Positions 28,672 to 38,144 of a stretch of 64,000 nt of DNA are shown here, piece after piece. Source of the DNA: Bog-473 sp963791995 (lineage in GTDB: Bacteria > Actinomycetota > Acidimicrobiia > Acidimicrobiales > RAAP-2); the NCBI GenBank assembly GCA_963791995.1, contig CAWBUQ010000016.1:59816-123815 (forward strand). Reading direction: 5' to 3'. Numbering within the stretch: the first letter of the stretch is position 1; every line of letters starts with the position of its first letter. Made by a program: the position numbers and the translations under genes. The notes below the pieces were generated by a model, which saw only the letters and a program-made list of their open reading frames with translations, did no database searches and was not told the DNA's origin.

Positions 28672-28681
28672 TTAGCACTAA
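28672..28681. promoter_or_regulatory. palindrome in the MarR/exporter divergent promoter
   Basis: TTAG-CA-CTAA is a perfect inverted repeat within ACTTTAGCACTAAGT, in the 32-base gap between the two starts. The AT-rich half-site is like many MarR-family sites. Its place fits control of both directions. Confidence 0.55.
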
Positions 28682-28693
28682 GTTTCTTTGTTA

Positions 28694-29755
28694 ATGGCAA
28701 TTTCTCCGACAGCTTCTCTGGCCGTGGAGGCCCACGATCTGGTCAAGGTCTTCCCCCGCGGCAACGTGCGGGCGCTCGACGAGGTCTCCATCGCCGTCGA
28801 GACCGGGACCGTGCTCGGCCTCTTGGGCCCGAACGGCGCCGGCAAGACGACGGCGGTGCGCATCCTCTCGACCATCCTCGAGCCCGACTCTGGCACCGCC
28901 ACCATCTTGGGCCACGACGTCGTCAAGGAGCCCGAGGTGGTGCGGCGCCTCATCGGACTGGCCGGCCAGTACGCCACCGTCGACGAGAACCTGACCGGTC
29001 GCGAGAACATCTACATGGTCGGACGGCTCACCCACCTCAGCCGCAAGACCTCGACCATGCGGGCCGTCGAGCTCTTGGAGGTCTTCGGCCTCTCCGACGC
29101 CGGCGACCGCGTCCTCAAGACCTACTCGGGCGGGATGCGGCGCCGCCTCGACCTGGCCGCCGCCCTCGTCGCCAGTCCCCCGGTCCTCTTCTTGGACGAG
29201 CCGACCACCGGCCTCGATCCCCAGAGCCGCCAGGACCTGTGGGGCGTGATCGAGGAGCTGGTGCGCGAAGGCACGACGGTCCTGCTCACCACCCAGTACC
29301 TCGAGGAGGCCGACCGCCTCGCCCGGGACATCGTGGTGATCGATCACGGCCACGTGATCGCCGAAGGCACGCCGGCCGAGCTCAAGGCCGACCTCGGCAC
29401 CTCGGTGGTCTCGGTGACGCTCGGCACTCGTGAGATCGTGGCGACCGCGCTGAGCTTGCTCGCCCCCCTCACCGCCAAGGAGCCCGTCGTCGACAACGCC
29501 ACGGTGGAGCTGACGGTCGAGAACGGTCCTGCGGTCGGCGCCGAGGTCCTGCGCGCCCTCGACGCCGCCCAGATCCCCGTCAGCGGGTTGGCGCTGCGCG
29601 AGCCCAGCCTCGACGACGTCTTCTTGAGCCTCACCGGACACAAGACCGAAGCCGAGACCGACGACGAGCGGACGGCCCGCAAGAGCGCAGGGCGCCGACG
29701 CGCCGCCGCCGCCGCCGACAGCGACGGCACGACTGACGGAAAGGACGCCGCATGA
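28694..29755 (+). CDS. ABC exporter ATP-binding protein (DrrA-like)
   Basis: A 353-residue ATPase from ATG 28694. Walker A is GPNGAGKTT (45-53), the signature YSGGMRRRLDLA and Walker B VLFLDEPTTGLDP follow, then the switch His region. After the ATPase comes the DrrA-type C-terminal domain (DDVFLSLTGHKTE) and a charged tail. Such proteins power export of drugs or lipids with a DrrB permease. The stop overlaps the permease start by four bases (ATGA). Substrate unknown. Confidence 0.9.
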   Translation: MAISPTASLAVEAHDLVKVFPRGNVRALDEVSIAVETGTVLGLLGPNGAGKTTAVRILSTILEPDSGTATILGHDVVKEPEVVRRLIGLAGQYATVDENLTGRENIYMVGRLTHLSRKTSTMRAVELLEVFGLSDAGDRVLKTYSGGMRRRLDLAAALVASPPVLFLDEPTTGLDPQSRQDLWGVIEELVREGTTVLLTTQYLEEADRLARDIVVIDHGHVIAEGTPAELKADLGTSVVSVTLGTREIVATALSLLAPLTAKEPVVDNATVELTVENGPAVGAEVLRALDAAQIPVSGLALREPSLDDVFLSLTGHKTEAETDDERTARKSAGRRRAAAAADSDGTTDGKDAA

Positions 29756-30573
29756 CGACGGTCGCACTCCCCCAGCTCAAAGAGCAGACGGCGATGGCCG
29801 GCGGCGGCCGGCTGAGCTGGGCCCTGCAGGACACGTTGACGGTCACGTGGCGGAACCTCAAGGCGCTGATGCGGACCCAGGAGCAGGTGTTCTTCGCGGC
29901 GGTGCAGCCGATCATGTTCACGCTGCTCTTCGTCTACGTCTTCGGCGGCGCCATCCACACCTCGGTCCCCTACGTCGACTACCTCATCCCGGGCATTTAC
30001 GTGCAGACCGTCGCTTTCGGCGCGGTGACCACCGCCGTCGGCCTCTCCGAGGATTTGTCCAAGGGACTGATCGAGCGCTTCCGGGCGCTGCCGATGGCCC
30101 GCTCGGCCGTGCTCGGGGGACGCACGACGGCGGACCTGGTGCGCAACGTCTTCGTGGTCCTCCTCATCACCGCGGTCGGCTTCGCCGTCGGCTTTCGCAT
30201 CTCGACCAACTTCGGCCTCTTCCTCCTGGGCGCGCTGATCGTGTTGCTCTTCAGCTACACGCTCTGCTGGGGCTTCGCCACGGTCGGACTCTCGGCGCCC
30301 AATGCCGAGACGGCGCAGACGATGGTGTTCCCGATCCTCTTCCCCTTCATCTTCGCCTCGTCGGCCTTCGTCCCGGTGAGCGCCATGCCGGGCTGGCTCC
30401 AGGCGTTCGCCCAACACCAACCGGTGACCCAGGTGGTCGACGCCGCCCGCTCGCTCATGGTGGGCGGGACGCTGCAGGACACGCGCGCCGTGTGGGCGGC
30501 CCTGGCATGGTGCTTCGGACTCCTGATCGTCCTGGCGCCGCTGGCGGTCCGCAAGTACCGCAAGGTCGCCTGA
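29752..30573 (+). CDS. ABC exporter permease (DrrB-like)
   Basis: A 273-residue ABC-2 permease with six predicted helices, starting at ATG 29752. TWRNLKALMRTQEQVFFAAV precedes the first helix, and the family block GIYVQTVAFGAVTTAVGLSEDLSKGLIERFRALPM lies near residues 83-118. FPFIFASSAFVPVSAMPGWLQ is the conserved loop before the last helices. With the preceding ATPase it would form a dimeric exporter in the plasma membrane, controlled by the neighbouring MarR protein. Confidence 0.9.
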   Translation: MTTVALPQLKEQTAMAGGGRLSWALQDTLTVTWRNLKALMRTQEQVFFAAVQPIMFTLLFVYVFGGAIHTSVPYVDYLIPGIYVQTVAFGAVTTAVGLSEDLSKGLIERFRALPMARSAVLGGRTTADLVRNVFVVLLITAVGFAVGFRISTNFGLFLLGALIVLLFSYTLCWGFATVGLSAPNAETAQTMVFPILFPFIFASSAFVPVSAMPGWLQAFAQHQPVTQVVDAARSLMVGGTLQDTRAVWAALAWCFGLLIVLAPLAVRKYRKVA

Positions 30574-30608
30574 GCGACCGCCCCCGCTCCCGCCACTCCT
30601 CGCCCGGT

Positions 30609-31956
30609 CTACGCCTCGCCGGTGCGGCGGCGCAGTTCGGCCACCAGTCCGTCGATGGGCACGCGCACCTGCTCGGTCGTGTCGCGGTCACGCACCGTCA
30701 CCGCGTTGTCCTCGAGCGAGTCGAAGTCGACGGTCACGCACCACGGCGTGCCCACTTCGTCCTGGCGGCGGTAGCGCTTGCCGATGCCCTGCGTCACGTC
30801 GTAGTCGCACATGAAGTGGGGCTGGAGGGCCTTGAGGACCTAACGGGCCAGCGGGCTCGAGCGTGTCCTTCTTCGACAGCGGCAGGACCGCCACTTGATA
30901 GGGCGCCAGGCTCCAGTGCAGGCGCAGCACCGTGCGCGGCTCTCCCCCGACCTCGTCCTCGGTGTAGGCCGCGAGCAAGAAGGCCATCATGGTGCGGGTG
31001 GCGCCGGCCGCCGGCTCAATCACATAGGGCGTGTAGCGCTCGTTCGCCTGTGTGTCGTAGTAATCGAGCTTCTCCCCCGATGCCTTGGCGTGCGCCGTCA
31101 GGTCGTAGTCGCCGCGGTTGGCGATCCCCTCGAGCTCGTCCCAGCCCCAGGGGAAGAGGAACTCGACGTCGGCCGTGCCGAGTGAGTAGTGCGACAGCTC
31201 GCTCTGCTCGTGGTGGCGCAGCCGCAACTGGTCGGCCGGGATGCCAAGGCGCAGGTACCAGTCCATGCGCTCCTTGAGCCAGTACTCGAACCACGTCGGC
31301 GCCTCGTCGGGCGGGACGAAGTACTCGAGCTCCATCTGCTCGAACTCGCGGGTGCGGAAGACGAAGTTCTGCGGCGTGATCTCGTTGCGGAAGGACTTGC
31401 CGACCTGGGCGATGCCGAACGGCGGCTTCTTGCGCGTCGTGCCGAGCACGTTGGCGAAGTTGGTGAACATGCCCTGGGCGGTCTCGGGCCGCAGGTAGGC
31501 GATGTGGCCCTCGTCCTCGACCGGACCGGCATGGGTCTTGAACATCAGGTTGAAGGCCCGGGCCTCGGTCAGGTCGTGCGAGCCGCAGTTGGGGCAGACG
31601 CCCTGAATCTTGTCGGCTCGCCAGCGCTCGTGGCAGTTCTTGCAGTCGACCAGGGGGTCGGTGAAGGTGGCCAGGTGGCCCGAGGCCTCCCAGACGGCCG
31701 GCGGGCCGAGGATGGCCGCGTCGAGCCCGACCACGTCGTCGCGCTCTTGGACCATGGCGCGCCACCACGCGTTCTTGACGTTGCGCAGCATGTTGACCCC
31801 GAGCGGGCCGTAGTCGTAGGTGGAGCGGAAGCCGCCGTAGATCTCGGCCGACGGGAAGATGAAGCCCCGGTGGCGGCAGAGGCGCACCACCTTCTCCATC
31901 AGGTCGTCGGGGGCATCTTCGCTCGGCCCGGCGCCGGCCGTGTCGGTCTCTGTCAT
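30609..31956 (-). CDS. glyS: glycyl-tRNA synthetase, alpha2 type (frameshift near 30842)
   Basis: Charges tRNA-Gly. About 448 residues. Class II signatures are present: IYGGFRSTYDYGPLG near the N-terminus, GKSFRNEITPQNFVFRTREFEQMELEYF (motif 2) and EPAAGATRTMMAFL (motif 3). The zinc-like cluster CKNCHERWRADK with CPNCGSH is intact. After LPLSKKDTLEP the frame breaks and the anticodon-binding domain resumes as MCDYDVTQGIGKRYRRQDEVG and ends ELRRRTGEA. ATG 31956 overlaps the hemW stop. Confidence 0.93.
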
Positions 31957-33042
31957 CGGTGCAGGTTACCGGAGCCGATTCTGGCGCTGACCTCGTTGGC
32001 CAGGAGGCGACCCCGCACCGTGAGCACGGCCCGGTCCCCCTCGCGCCGCACCAGTCCCTCGAGCCCGGACGGATCGTCCAACGCGTCCCCATGGCACCCC
32101 ACGGCGCGTGCGCAGCGCGAGGGTGAGCGCCTCGAACTCGCGCTGATCCGCCGTGAGCTCCTCGCGTCCGGCCTCGGGCGAACGACCAGCGGCCACCGCG
32201 TCGATGTAGCGGTCCGGCGTGCGGACGTTCCACCAGCGGACGCCGTCGCCGTGCGAGTGCGCCGCCGACCCGATGCCCACGTAGTCGCCCTGCTCCCAGT
32301 AGAGGTGGTTGTGCGCGCACTCGTGGCCGGGCCGGGCCCAGTTGGAGATCTCCTCCCACTCGTACCCGGCGGCGCCGAGAAGAGCGTCGGCCAGCTCGTA
32401 GCGGCGGGCCTCGGTGTCGTCGTCGGGGTGGCGCGTCGCGTCGCGGGCGAGCGGCGTCCCCGGCTCGACCGTCAAGCCGTACGCACTGAGGTGCGGCGGC
32501 GGGTGCTCGAGGGAGAGGACGCTCTCGAGGGTGGCCACCCAGTCGGCGTCGCTCTCGGTGGCGGCACCGAAGATGAGGTCGAGGTTCCACGTTGCGAAGC
32601 CGGCCGCGGCGACCGCGCCGGCAATGCGCTCGGCGGCGTCCGGGACCACACGCCGGCCGAGACCGACGAGGACGTGGTCGTGCGTCGACTGCAGCCCGAA
32701 GGAGACGCGGGTGACCCCGGCGCGCCGGTAGGCGCCGAGGTGCGCGTCGTCGGCGTCCTCGGGATTGCACTCGACGGTGACCTCCGCCTCGGGCGCGCGC
32801 GGGATGGCCTCGAGGATGCGGCACAAGGTATCGGGATGGAGGCGGGACGGCGTCCCCCCTCCGAAGAAGACCGAGGTCGGCAGCGCGAGGTCGGCTTCCC
32901 CGAAGACGCGCTGCACATCGAGGACGCACGCGTCGGCGTAGCGCTCCATGAGATGGTCGCGGTCGGTGTAGGTGGCGAAGGCGCAGTAGTCGCAGCGCTC
33001 CCGGCAGAACGGGACGTGGACGTAGACGCCGAACGCGCTCAA
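31953..33042 (-). CDS. hemW: radical SAM coproporphyrinogen III oxidase-like protein (HemW), frameshift near 32090
   Basis: About 362 residues. The TTG start at 33042 overlaps the recO stop and gives SAFGVYVHVPFCRERCDYCAF, holding the CxxxCxxC cluster that binds [4Fe-4S] and SAM. FFGGGTPSRLHPDTL, VTVECNPED and RVSFGLQSTHDHVLVGLGR follow the HemN/HemW pattern. HemW acts in heme insertion or trafficking; it is not the classical oxygen-independent oxidase. The C-terminus (LLANEVSARIGSGNL) is in another frame after LALRTRRGVP. Confidence 0.88.
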
Positions 33043-33773
33043 AGGCCGGCGGAGGAACGCACCGAGCGGAGGCGGCGGTCGAGGTGGACCTCCATCGCCT
33101 CGGTGGCCAGCTCGGCGACCTCGTCGGCGCCGGGCGGCGGCGGCGGGCGCAGCACCGAGGCCAGGTCGCCGCCGAGGATGCGGCGCAGCAGGCCCAGCGC
33201 GGCCGGGCTCATGGGACGCCCGCTGCGGTGGGCGCGGCAGAGCGTGCCCCCCGCCACGAGGTCGAACGCCACCAGCTCGACGGTGCCGTCGGGCTCGCCG
33301 CAGGCGGCGCACTCGCTCAGCACGGGGCCCGCACCTTCGAGGACGAGCGCCTTCAAGAAGAACGCCGGTGCGAGGAGGGTCGAGTCGGACGCGTCGTCGG
33401 CCAGCGCGCGCAGCGCGCCGACCAGCATGGAGTACAGGCGCGGGTCGGGGTGGCGCTCCTGGGCCATCTGGTCGGTCACCTCGAGCAGCGACATGCCGCG
33501 CGCGATGCGCGCCAGGTCCTCGCGCACCGTGCGGAAGGCGTCGACCACCTCGACCTGGTTGACGATGTCGAGGTCGCCCCTCCCCTGCCACAGCAACAGG
33601 TCGACGTGTGTCAACGGCTCGAGCCGCGCCCCGAACTTCGACGTGGTCTTGCGCACGCCCTTGGCCACGGCGCGCACCTTGCCGTGTCGCTCGGTGAGGA
33701 AGACGATGATCTTGTCGGCCTCGCCGAGGCGGTAGGTGCGCAGGACGACACCCTTGTCGCGAAAGAGGCTCAT
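33039..33773 (-). CDS. recO: DNA repair protein RecO
   Basis: A 244-residue recombination mediator of the RecFOR pathway. The OB-fold start (FRDKGVVLRTYRLGEADKIIVFLTERHG) and the zinc-binding CAAC...GGTLCRAH stretch are clear, as is the helical C-terminal domain. Uninterrupted. The stop overlaps the hemW start, and the ATG at 33773 overlaps the stop of the small membrane gene, so the block is co-transcribed. Confidence 0.92.
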   Translation of the reverse strand: MSLFRDKGVVLRTYRLGEADKIIVFLTERHGKVRAVAKGVRKTTSKFGARLEPLTHVDLLLWQGRGDLDIVNQVEVVDAFRTVREDLARIARGMSLLEVTDQMAQERHPDPRLYSMLVGALRALADDASDSTLLAPAFFLKALVLEGAGPVLSECAACGEPDGTVELVAFDLVAGGTLCRAHRSGRPMSPAALGLLRRILGGDLASVLRPPPPPGADEVAELATEAMEVHLDRRLRSVRSSAGL

Positions 33774-34135
33774 GCGCCACCGGCGCCGGGGCTGCCTCCA
33801 CTGCCGACGGAGGGTCGTTGCGACGGGCGCAGTGCAGGGTCGAGCGGGCAGTAGCGCTCGCCCTGGCGCGCCGCCTCGGCGGTGGCCCGGCGGGCGTCGG
33901 CGGCGCGGTCGGCCGCCCGGTCGTGCGCCTCTTGGGCCGGCCGGTTTCGCTCCTGTACCGCGGCGTAGTGGGAGCGCCGGCCATAGAGGAGGTTGCCCGC
34001 CCCGATCAGCGCGACGATCGCGACCACCACGATCACCACGGTGCGCAGGCCATAGGGCCCGCCCACGACGACGACGATGGCGAAGGCAGTGAGCAGGGCG
34101 ATCCCGACCGCCACGGCGATCCGGCTGAAGGTCAT
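33770..34135 (-). CDS. small membrane protein with charged tail
   Basis: A 121-residue protein from ATG 34135 (an ATG at 34147 is possible). Two hydrophobic helices, IAVAVGIALLTAFAIVVVVG and VVIVVVAIVALIGAGNLLYG, are followed by a long charged, Ala/Arg-rich tail (RAADRAADARRATAEAARQG) likely to be a cytoplasmic coiled coil. Between uppS and recO in the same operon. No family recognised. Confidence 0.65.
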   Translation of the reverse strand: MTFSRIAVAVGIALLTAFAIVVVVGGPYGLRTVVIVVVAIVALIGAGNLLYGRRSHYAAVQERNRPAQEAHDRAADRAADARRATAEAARQGERYCPLDPALRPSQRPSVGSGGSPGAGGA

Positions 34136-34163
34136 AGGACCCCCCATTCTCGCATCCCGAGCC

Positions 34164-34922
34164 TCAGGGCGTGACGGCGCCGAAGCGGCGCACCCGCCGC
34201 TGGAACTCCATCACCGCCTCGTAGAGGTGGCGGCGCCGCATGTCGGGCCACAAGACATCGGGGAACACCAGCTCGCTGTACGCGATCTCCCAGAGCAAGA
34301 AGTTCGAGATGCGCGTCTCCCCCGACGTCCGCACCACCAGGTCGGGGTCGGGCATGTCGGGGAAGTAGAGGTGGCGTCGGATGGCCTTCTCGTCGACCTT
34401 GCTGGCCGGGACGCCCTCGGCGACCAGGGCGCGCACAGCGTCGACGATCTCGGCGCGGCCCCCGTAATTGAAGGCCATCGTCATGACCATGCGGTCGTTG
34501 TGCTTGGTCAGCTCGATCGACTCGTCCATGCGCTTGAGCACCCGGCGAGGCACCCGCCAGTCGCGCCGGCCCGCGAAGCGGATCTGCACCCCCTTTTCGT
34601 TGAGCTCGTCGCGCCGGCGCATCAGCAGCGACTGGTTGAAGTTCATGAGGTAGCGCACCTCGTCGGGCGGGCGCCGCCAGTTCTCGGTCGAGAAGGCGTA
34701 GAGGGTGATCCACTTGATGCCGATCTCGAGAGCGCCGTTGACGACATCGAGCAGCGCGGTCTCCCCGGCGGCGTGGCCTTCGGTTCGCGGCAGCCCACGG
34801 GCGCTGGCCCAGCGACCGTTGCCGTCCATGACGCAGCCCACATGGGTGGGCACCCGGTCCAGGTCGAGCTCGGGCGGGATCGGATCCGGTGCGCCGTCGA
34901 GGTCGTGGGCCGTCGAGGTCAC
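34164..34922 (-). CDS. uppS: isoprenyl (undecaprenyl-type) diphosphate synthase
   Basis: A cis-prenyltransferase of 252 residues, the usual size. Catalytic CVMDGNGRWA with the key Asp, TLYAFSTENWRRP, AFNYGGRAEIVDAV and the C-terminal RTSGETRISNFLLWEIAYSEL are all present. It makes the long polyprenyl diphosphate that carries peptidoglycan precursors. Next to recO and hemW, an arrangement common in actinobacteria. Confidence 0.94.
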   Translation of the reverse strand: MTSTAHDLDGAPDPIPPELDLDRVPTHVGCVMDGNGRWASARGLPRTEGHAAGETALLDVVNGALEIGIKWITLYAFSTENWRRPPDEVRYLMNFNQSLLMRRRDELNEKGVQIRFAGRRDWRVPRRVLKRMDESIELTKHNDRMVMTMAFNYGGRAEIVDAVRALVAEGVPASKVDEKAIRRHLYFPDMPDPDLVVRTSGETRISNFLLWEIAYSELVFPDVLWPDMRRRHLYEAVMEFQRRVRRFGAVTP

Positions 34923-35031
34923 ACGCCGAACCTACCCCGTCCGCCCCTTTCCCAGGTTGGTCCCAGTGCGCTCCGAGGATTTCTGGGCGACAATGGCGGC
35001 GCCGTTTTGGCGAGGGCAAGGAGGGTGCGAG

Positions 35032-35700
35032 ATGGCACAACAAGGCTCGACGGGGTTCGGGGGCGGAGAACGCCCCGACACCGGGGACATGATTTCGGTC
35101 CACAAGGCGCTGCGAGGCTCGCTGGGCAGCGGCCTGCAGCGCGTGCGCGACGTGGGCCCCGACGACGCCGAGCGGCGTGCGCTCATCGCCGACTACTACG
35201 ACAACATTTTGTGGTTCCTCGACGTCCACCACAACGGCGAGGAGGAGCTGGTGTTCCCCCTTATCCGCGAGCGCTGCCCCGACAAGGCGGCCCTGGTCGA
35301 CTCCATGGAGTCCCAGCACCACGAGGTGGTGCAGTTGTTGAAGGACACCGGCGTGTCCCGGACGGCCTGGGCAGCGGGCGACACCGGCATCCAAGCCGAG
35401 CTGGCCGACCAGCTCCAGGCGCTGTACGACGCCACGGTGGCCCATCTCGACCAGGAGGAGGCCAACCTCCTCCCCCTGTGCGGCGACTACCTGACTCCCG
35501 AGGAGTGGGGTGCCCTGCCGGGGCACGCGCTCAGCCAGTATCGAGGGGACAAGGTCTGGCTCGTCCTCGGGCTGATCATGGAGCAGCGGACACCCGACGA
35601 GCAGGCGCAGATGCTGGCGTCGATGCCGCCGCCGGTCAGCGACATGTGGAAGGCCATGGGTTCCGACGCGTTCACGAAGCTGGCGGCGGAGGTGGGCTGA
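35032..35700 (+). CDS. hemerythrin HHE domain protein
   Basis: A 222-residue cytoplasmic protein. ATG 35032 is preceded by AAGGAGGG. The diiron site ligands are visible: HKALRG, VHHNGEEELVFP, SQHHEVVQLL and AHLDQEEANLLP, giving five His and the bridging acids. Such proteins bind O2 or NO, or sense iron or redox. Divergent from uppS with about 110 bases between. Confidence 0.88.
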   Translation: MAQQGSTGFGGGERPDTGDMISVHKALRGSLGSGLQRVRDVGPDDAERRALIADYYDNILWFLDVHHNGEEELVFPLIRERCPDKAALVDSMESQHHEVVQLLKDTGVSRTAWAAGDTGIQAELADQLQALYDATVAHLDQEEANLLPLCGDYLTPEEWGALPGHALSQYRGDKVWLVLGLIMEQRTPDEQAQMLASMPPPVSDMWKAMGSDAFTKLAAEVG

Positions 35701-35812
35701 GCTGGGGTCCGCTCCACCATCGAGGCAGGCCACGGTTGCACCGGCGGGCCATCATGGTCGTGGAGGTCCGAGACCTCGCGGACACCGCTGGTGGATCGGC
35801 GGGGTCGCCTCC

Positions 35813-36343
35813 ATGGTTCTCGTGGGCTTCTACGGCCCCTGTGGGATCTCAGATGCCAGCGCTTCTTCCGCCGCTGTCGGCACGCCGAAGAACCCCCAGA
35901 TCCTCACCTGTTACGAGGAAGCCACGCAGTTCACCGGCAGCCTGCCCCAGGTCGGGCCCCATGACATCGGATTCGGCGCGGGGTATTTTCCGAATGCGCG
36001 CGGGCTGGCGACGATGCATCCGCCCAACCGGGGCCAAGAGGCCCGACTCACCGGTTACAAGCTCCCTCCGGTAGTCGACCCGGGAGCCACCGTGACCATG
36101 ACGATCTCGCCTGGTGCGCGGTCCTACGTGGTGCAACAGAACTCCTGGTCGCCCCCTCGAGGGAGCGTGTCGGTCACATACCGAGCCTGTTCGCACAAGC
36201 CCGGCTTCTTTCCCCAGAGTTTCCGCTTCACCGATGGTCGGCCACGGGGCTGCGTTCCCCTCGACGTGCGGGTCGGCGGGCAGCGCAGGACGAGCCACAT
36301 CGTTCTCTCGTTCTTTGCCGGACGGTGCAGAACTTCGTTCTGA
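35813..36343 (+). CDS. exported hypothetical protein, start uncertain
   Basis: From ATG 35813 the product is 176 residues. The codons immediately upstream in frame read RWWIGGVAS, which with MVLVGFYG and DASA would make a good signal peptide, but no start codon lies upstream in frame; an indel may hide it. The mature part has CYEEATQFTG and a Pro/Gly-rich second half with three Cys. No family recognised. Confidence 0.5.
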   Translation: MVLVGFYGPCGISDASASSAAVGTPKNPQILTCYEEATQFTGSLPQVGPHDIGFGAGYFPNARGLATMHPPNRGQEARLTGYKLPPVVDPGATVTMTISPGARSYVVQQNSWSPPRGSVSVTYRACSHKPGFFPQSFRFTDGRPRGCVPLDVRVGGQRRTSHIVLSFFAGRCRTSF

Positions 36344-36525
36344 ACCCGATCCGGCAGCAGTGCGTGCCCCACGGCAATCCGTGGCCGACGACGCCGCGGG
36401 ACCAACCGGCGTGGACCTCCGACGCTCTTTTGAGGCACGGGAGCGGTGGCCGCGTCGCCGGGCGCCCTGAAGTCAGGACGAAGGTCCCTGCCTGCCCAGA
36501 ACAAGGTCCCTAACTGCCCGAGGGA

Positions 36526-37203
36526 GTGACTCGTCACACTCATCCTTGTGACAGGTCCGCCGTCGGCACCGATGGAGGGCAGGCATCCCTTCCGCGGCGG
36601 AGCCCGACGCTCGATTTGTATTGGATTCCCTTGGGGGCGGGCGCCCACGTGGTGCGCGCGAGCGGCAGGGCCTACGAGCGTTGGTCGGCCTTCATGCCGC
36701 TCCGATCACGACAAGACCTCTTTCACTCCGCTCTCATTGCGGTCGTCGATGGCGCGTCGGTCGTCATGGAGATGACGCCCATTCCCGATTCCCTTGGGCG
36801 GACGGAGCGAGGAGTCGTTGCCGAGGGCCCGGTCGGCTGCAGGCCCGCTGGCCACCTCCGGCTCTTCCGCTACGAGATCCGGAGCTGGAGCGGCAGTGTA
36901 ATTCCCGACCTTGCCAGCGCGGTCAACAGCCCGGTTCACCTCTCATCCGACGCCGACGTCATCACGCGGGCGCTCGCCCTGGTGCCATCGGTTCCCACGC
37001 CAGTTTGGGGCCGCGACGCGCTCCCTACGGGCGAGATGTGGAACTCCAACTCGGTTGTCGCCTGGATTCTGACCCGCACCGGCCTTGTGCAGATCGCTGG
37101 CCGGCCCCCGCACCATGGGAGAGCCCGGGGTTGGGATGCGGGAGTGACGGTGGCAACGCGGCAGCTGGGCGCAGCACCGGTTGAGAGCCGAGTCGCGCCA
37201 TGA
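36526..37203 (+). CDS. conserved actinobacterial hypothetical protein
   Basis: A 225-residue soluble protein; the core (residues about 30-210) is LDLYWIPLGAGAHVVRASG, DLFHSALIAVVDG, IEMTPIPD-like EMTPIPDSLG, RGVVAEGPVG and PVWGRDALPTGEMWNSNSVV. I recognise this as a widely occurring actinobacterial protein with no assigned function; the layout of conserved Trp, His and Asn suggests an enzyme. The first 28 residues look unrelated, so the true start may be further in. The stop overlaps the next gene's ATG. Confidence 0.65.
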   Translation: MTRHTHPCDRSAVGTDGGQASLPRRSPTLDLYWIPLGAGAHVVRASGRAYERWSAFMPLRSRQDLFHSALIAVVDGASVVMEMTPIPDSLGRTERGVVAEGPVGCRPAGHLRLFRYEIRSWSGSVIPDLASAVNSPVHLSSDADVITRALALVPSVPTPVWGRDALPTGEMWNSNSVVAWILTRTGLVQIAGRPPHHGRARGWDAGVTVATRQLGAAPVESRVAP

Positions 37204-37632
37204 GTCGCGCGACGAGGCGCGCGCTCGCCAGGGACCATGCCCTCGTCGGCTTGGAGTGTTTCACGGGCATTACCTCCCTTGCCGGCGGGTTGATTCGGGC
37301 GGCGCGCTCGGACGGTTCGTTGTTACGGGCCACGCTGTCGGCACTGGACGGGAGTCCGTTCTCGAATTGGCGTGTGCCGGGCCGCAGAATGGCGACGACG
37401 ACACTTGCCTCGTGCACGCGAACTCTCGATCTTCGCCGGAGTGGGGCTGATCGTCTTCGAGTTCACGGAGCTGGTCTGGATCGGATTTCAACCGCTCGAG
37501 GCCGTCTTCGGGATCGTCGGAGCCGCTGTCACCGTTCTCGCGCTTCGTCAGGGATCGTCCGTGCCTCAGACCTCGGACGACGCGGAGGAAGTGCGCACAA
37601 TGCCGACACCCGTGAGGAGTGCGAAGCCATGA
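37200..37632 (+). CDS. small multi-helix membrane protein (frameshift near 37390)
   Basis: ATG 37200 overlaps the previous stop. The first frame gives ALVGLECFTGITSLAGGL and SLLRATLSALDGSPFSNWRV; the second gives FAGVGLIVFEFTELVWIGFQ and AVFGIVGAAVTVLALRQGS and stops at TGA 37630-37632. Joined, this is a four-helix membrane protein of about 143 residues of a type common in actinobacteria. The stop overlaps the CoA-binding gene start. Confidence 0.6.
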
Positions 37633-38114
37633 GCACCATGAAGGAAGCCGCCCGGGAATTCTTGACCCATAAGAGGGTCGCAGTGACAGGAGTGTCGAGA
37701 ACTCCCAAGAATCACGGCAGCAACGTCGTGTACAAGCGTCTTCGTGACCGGGGTTATGAGGTGTTCGCCGTCAATCCCAACGCCCAGGAAGTCGAGGGTG
37801 ACGCCTGTTACCGCGACCTGCATTCGATTCCCGGCGGCGTGGACTGGGTGGTGATCGCCACGAGACCCGAGACGGCGGAGAAGACGGTGCACGAGTGCGT
37901 CGAACTTGGCATCGACCGGGTGTGGATGCACCACGCCCTCGGAGCGGGGAGCGTGTCACCGGAGGGCGCTGAGTTCGGCCGGCAGCATGGAACGACCGTC
38001 ATTGCTGGAGGCTGCCCATGCATGTTCGACCCCACCGCGGACCCGGGACACAAGGTGATGAGAGTCATGTGCTCGCTCACGGGAGCCGTGCCGCGCCACG
38101 TCGAGACAGGCTGA
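37629..38114 (+). CDS. CoA-binding domain protein (Rossmann fold)
   Basis: A 161-residue protein from ATG 37629. It carries VAVTGVSRTPKNHGSNVVYK, YEVFAVNPNAQEVEG and DWVVIATRPETAEKTVHE, the CoA-binding domain found in succinyl-CoA synthetase alpha subunits and YccU-like proteins. Near the C-terminus is GGCPCMFDP, two close cysteines. Probably a stand-alone CoA- or nucleotide-binding protein with no known reaction. Confidence 0.85.
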   Translation: MSTMKEAAREFLTHKRVAVTGVSRTPKNHGSNVVYKRLRDRGYEVFAVNPNAQEVEGDACYRDLHSIPGGVDWVVIATRPETAEKTVHECVELGIDRVWMHHALGAGSVSPEGAEFGRQHGTTVIAGGCPCMFDPTADPGHKVMRVMCSLTGAVPRHVETG

Positions 38115-38144
38115 TTCGATGGTCCTCGGTCGCGGACGTGACGC

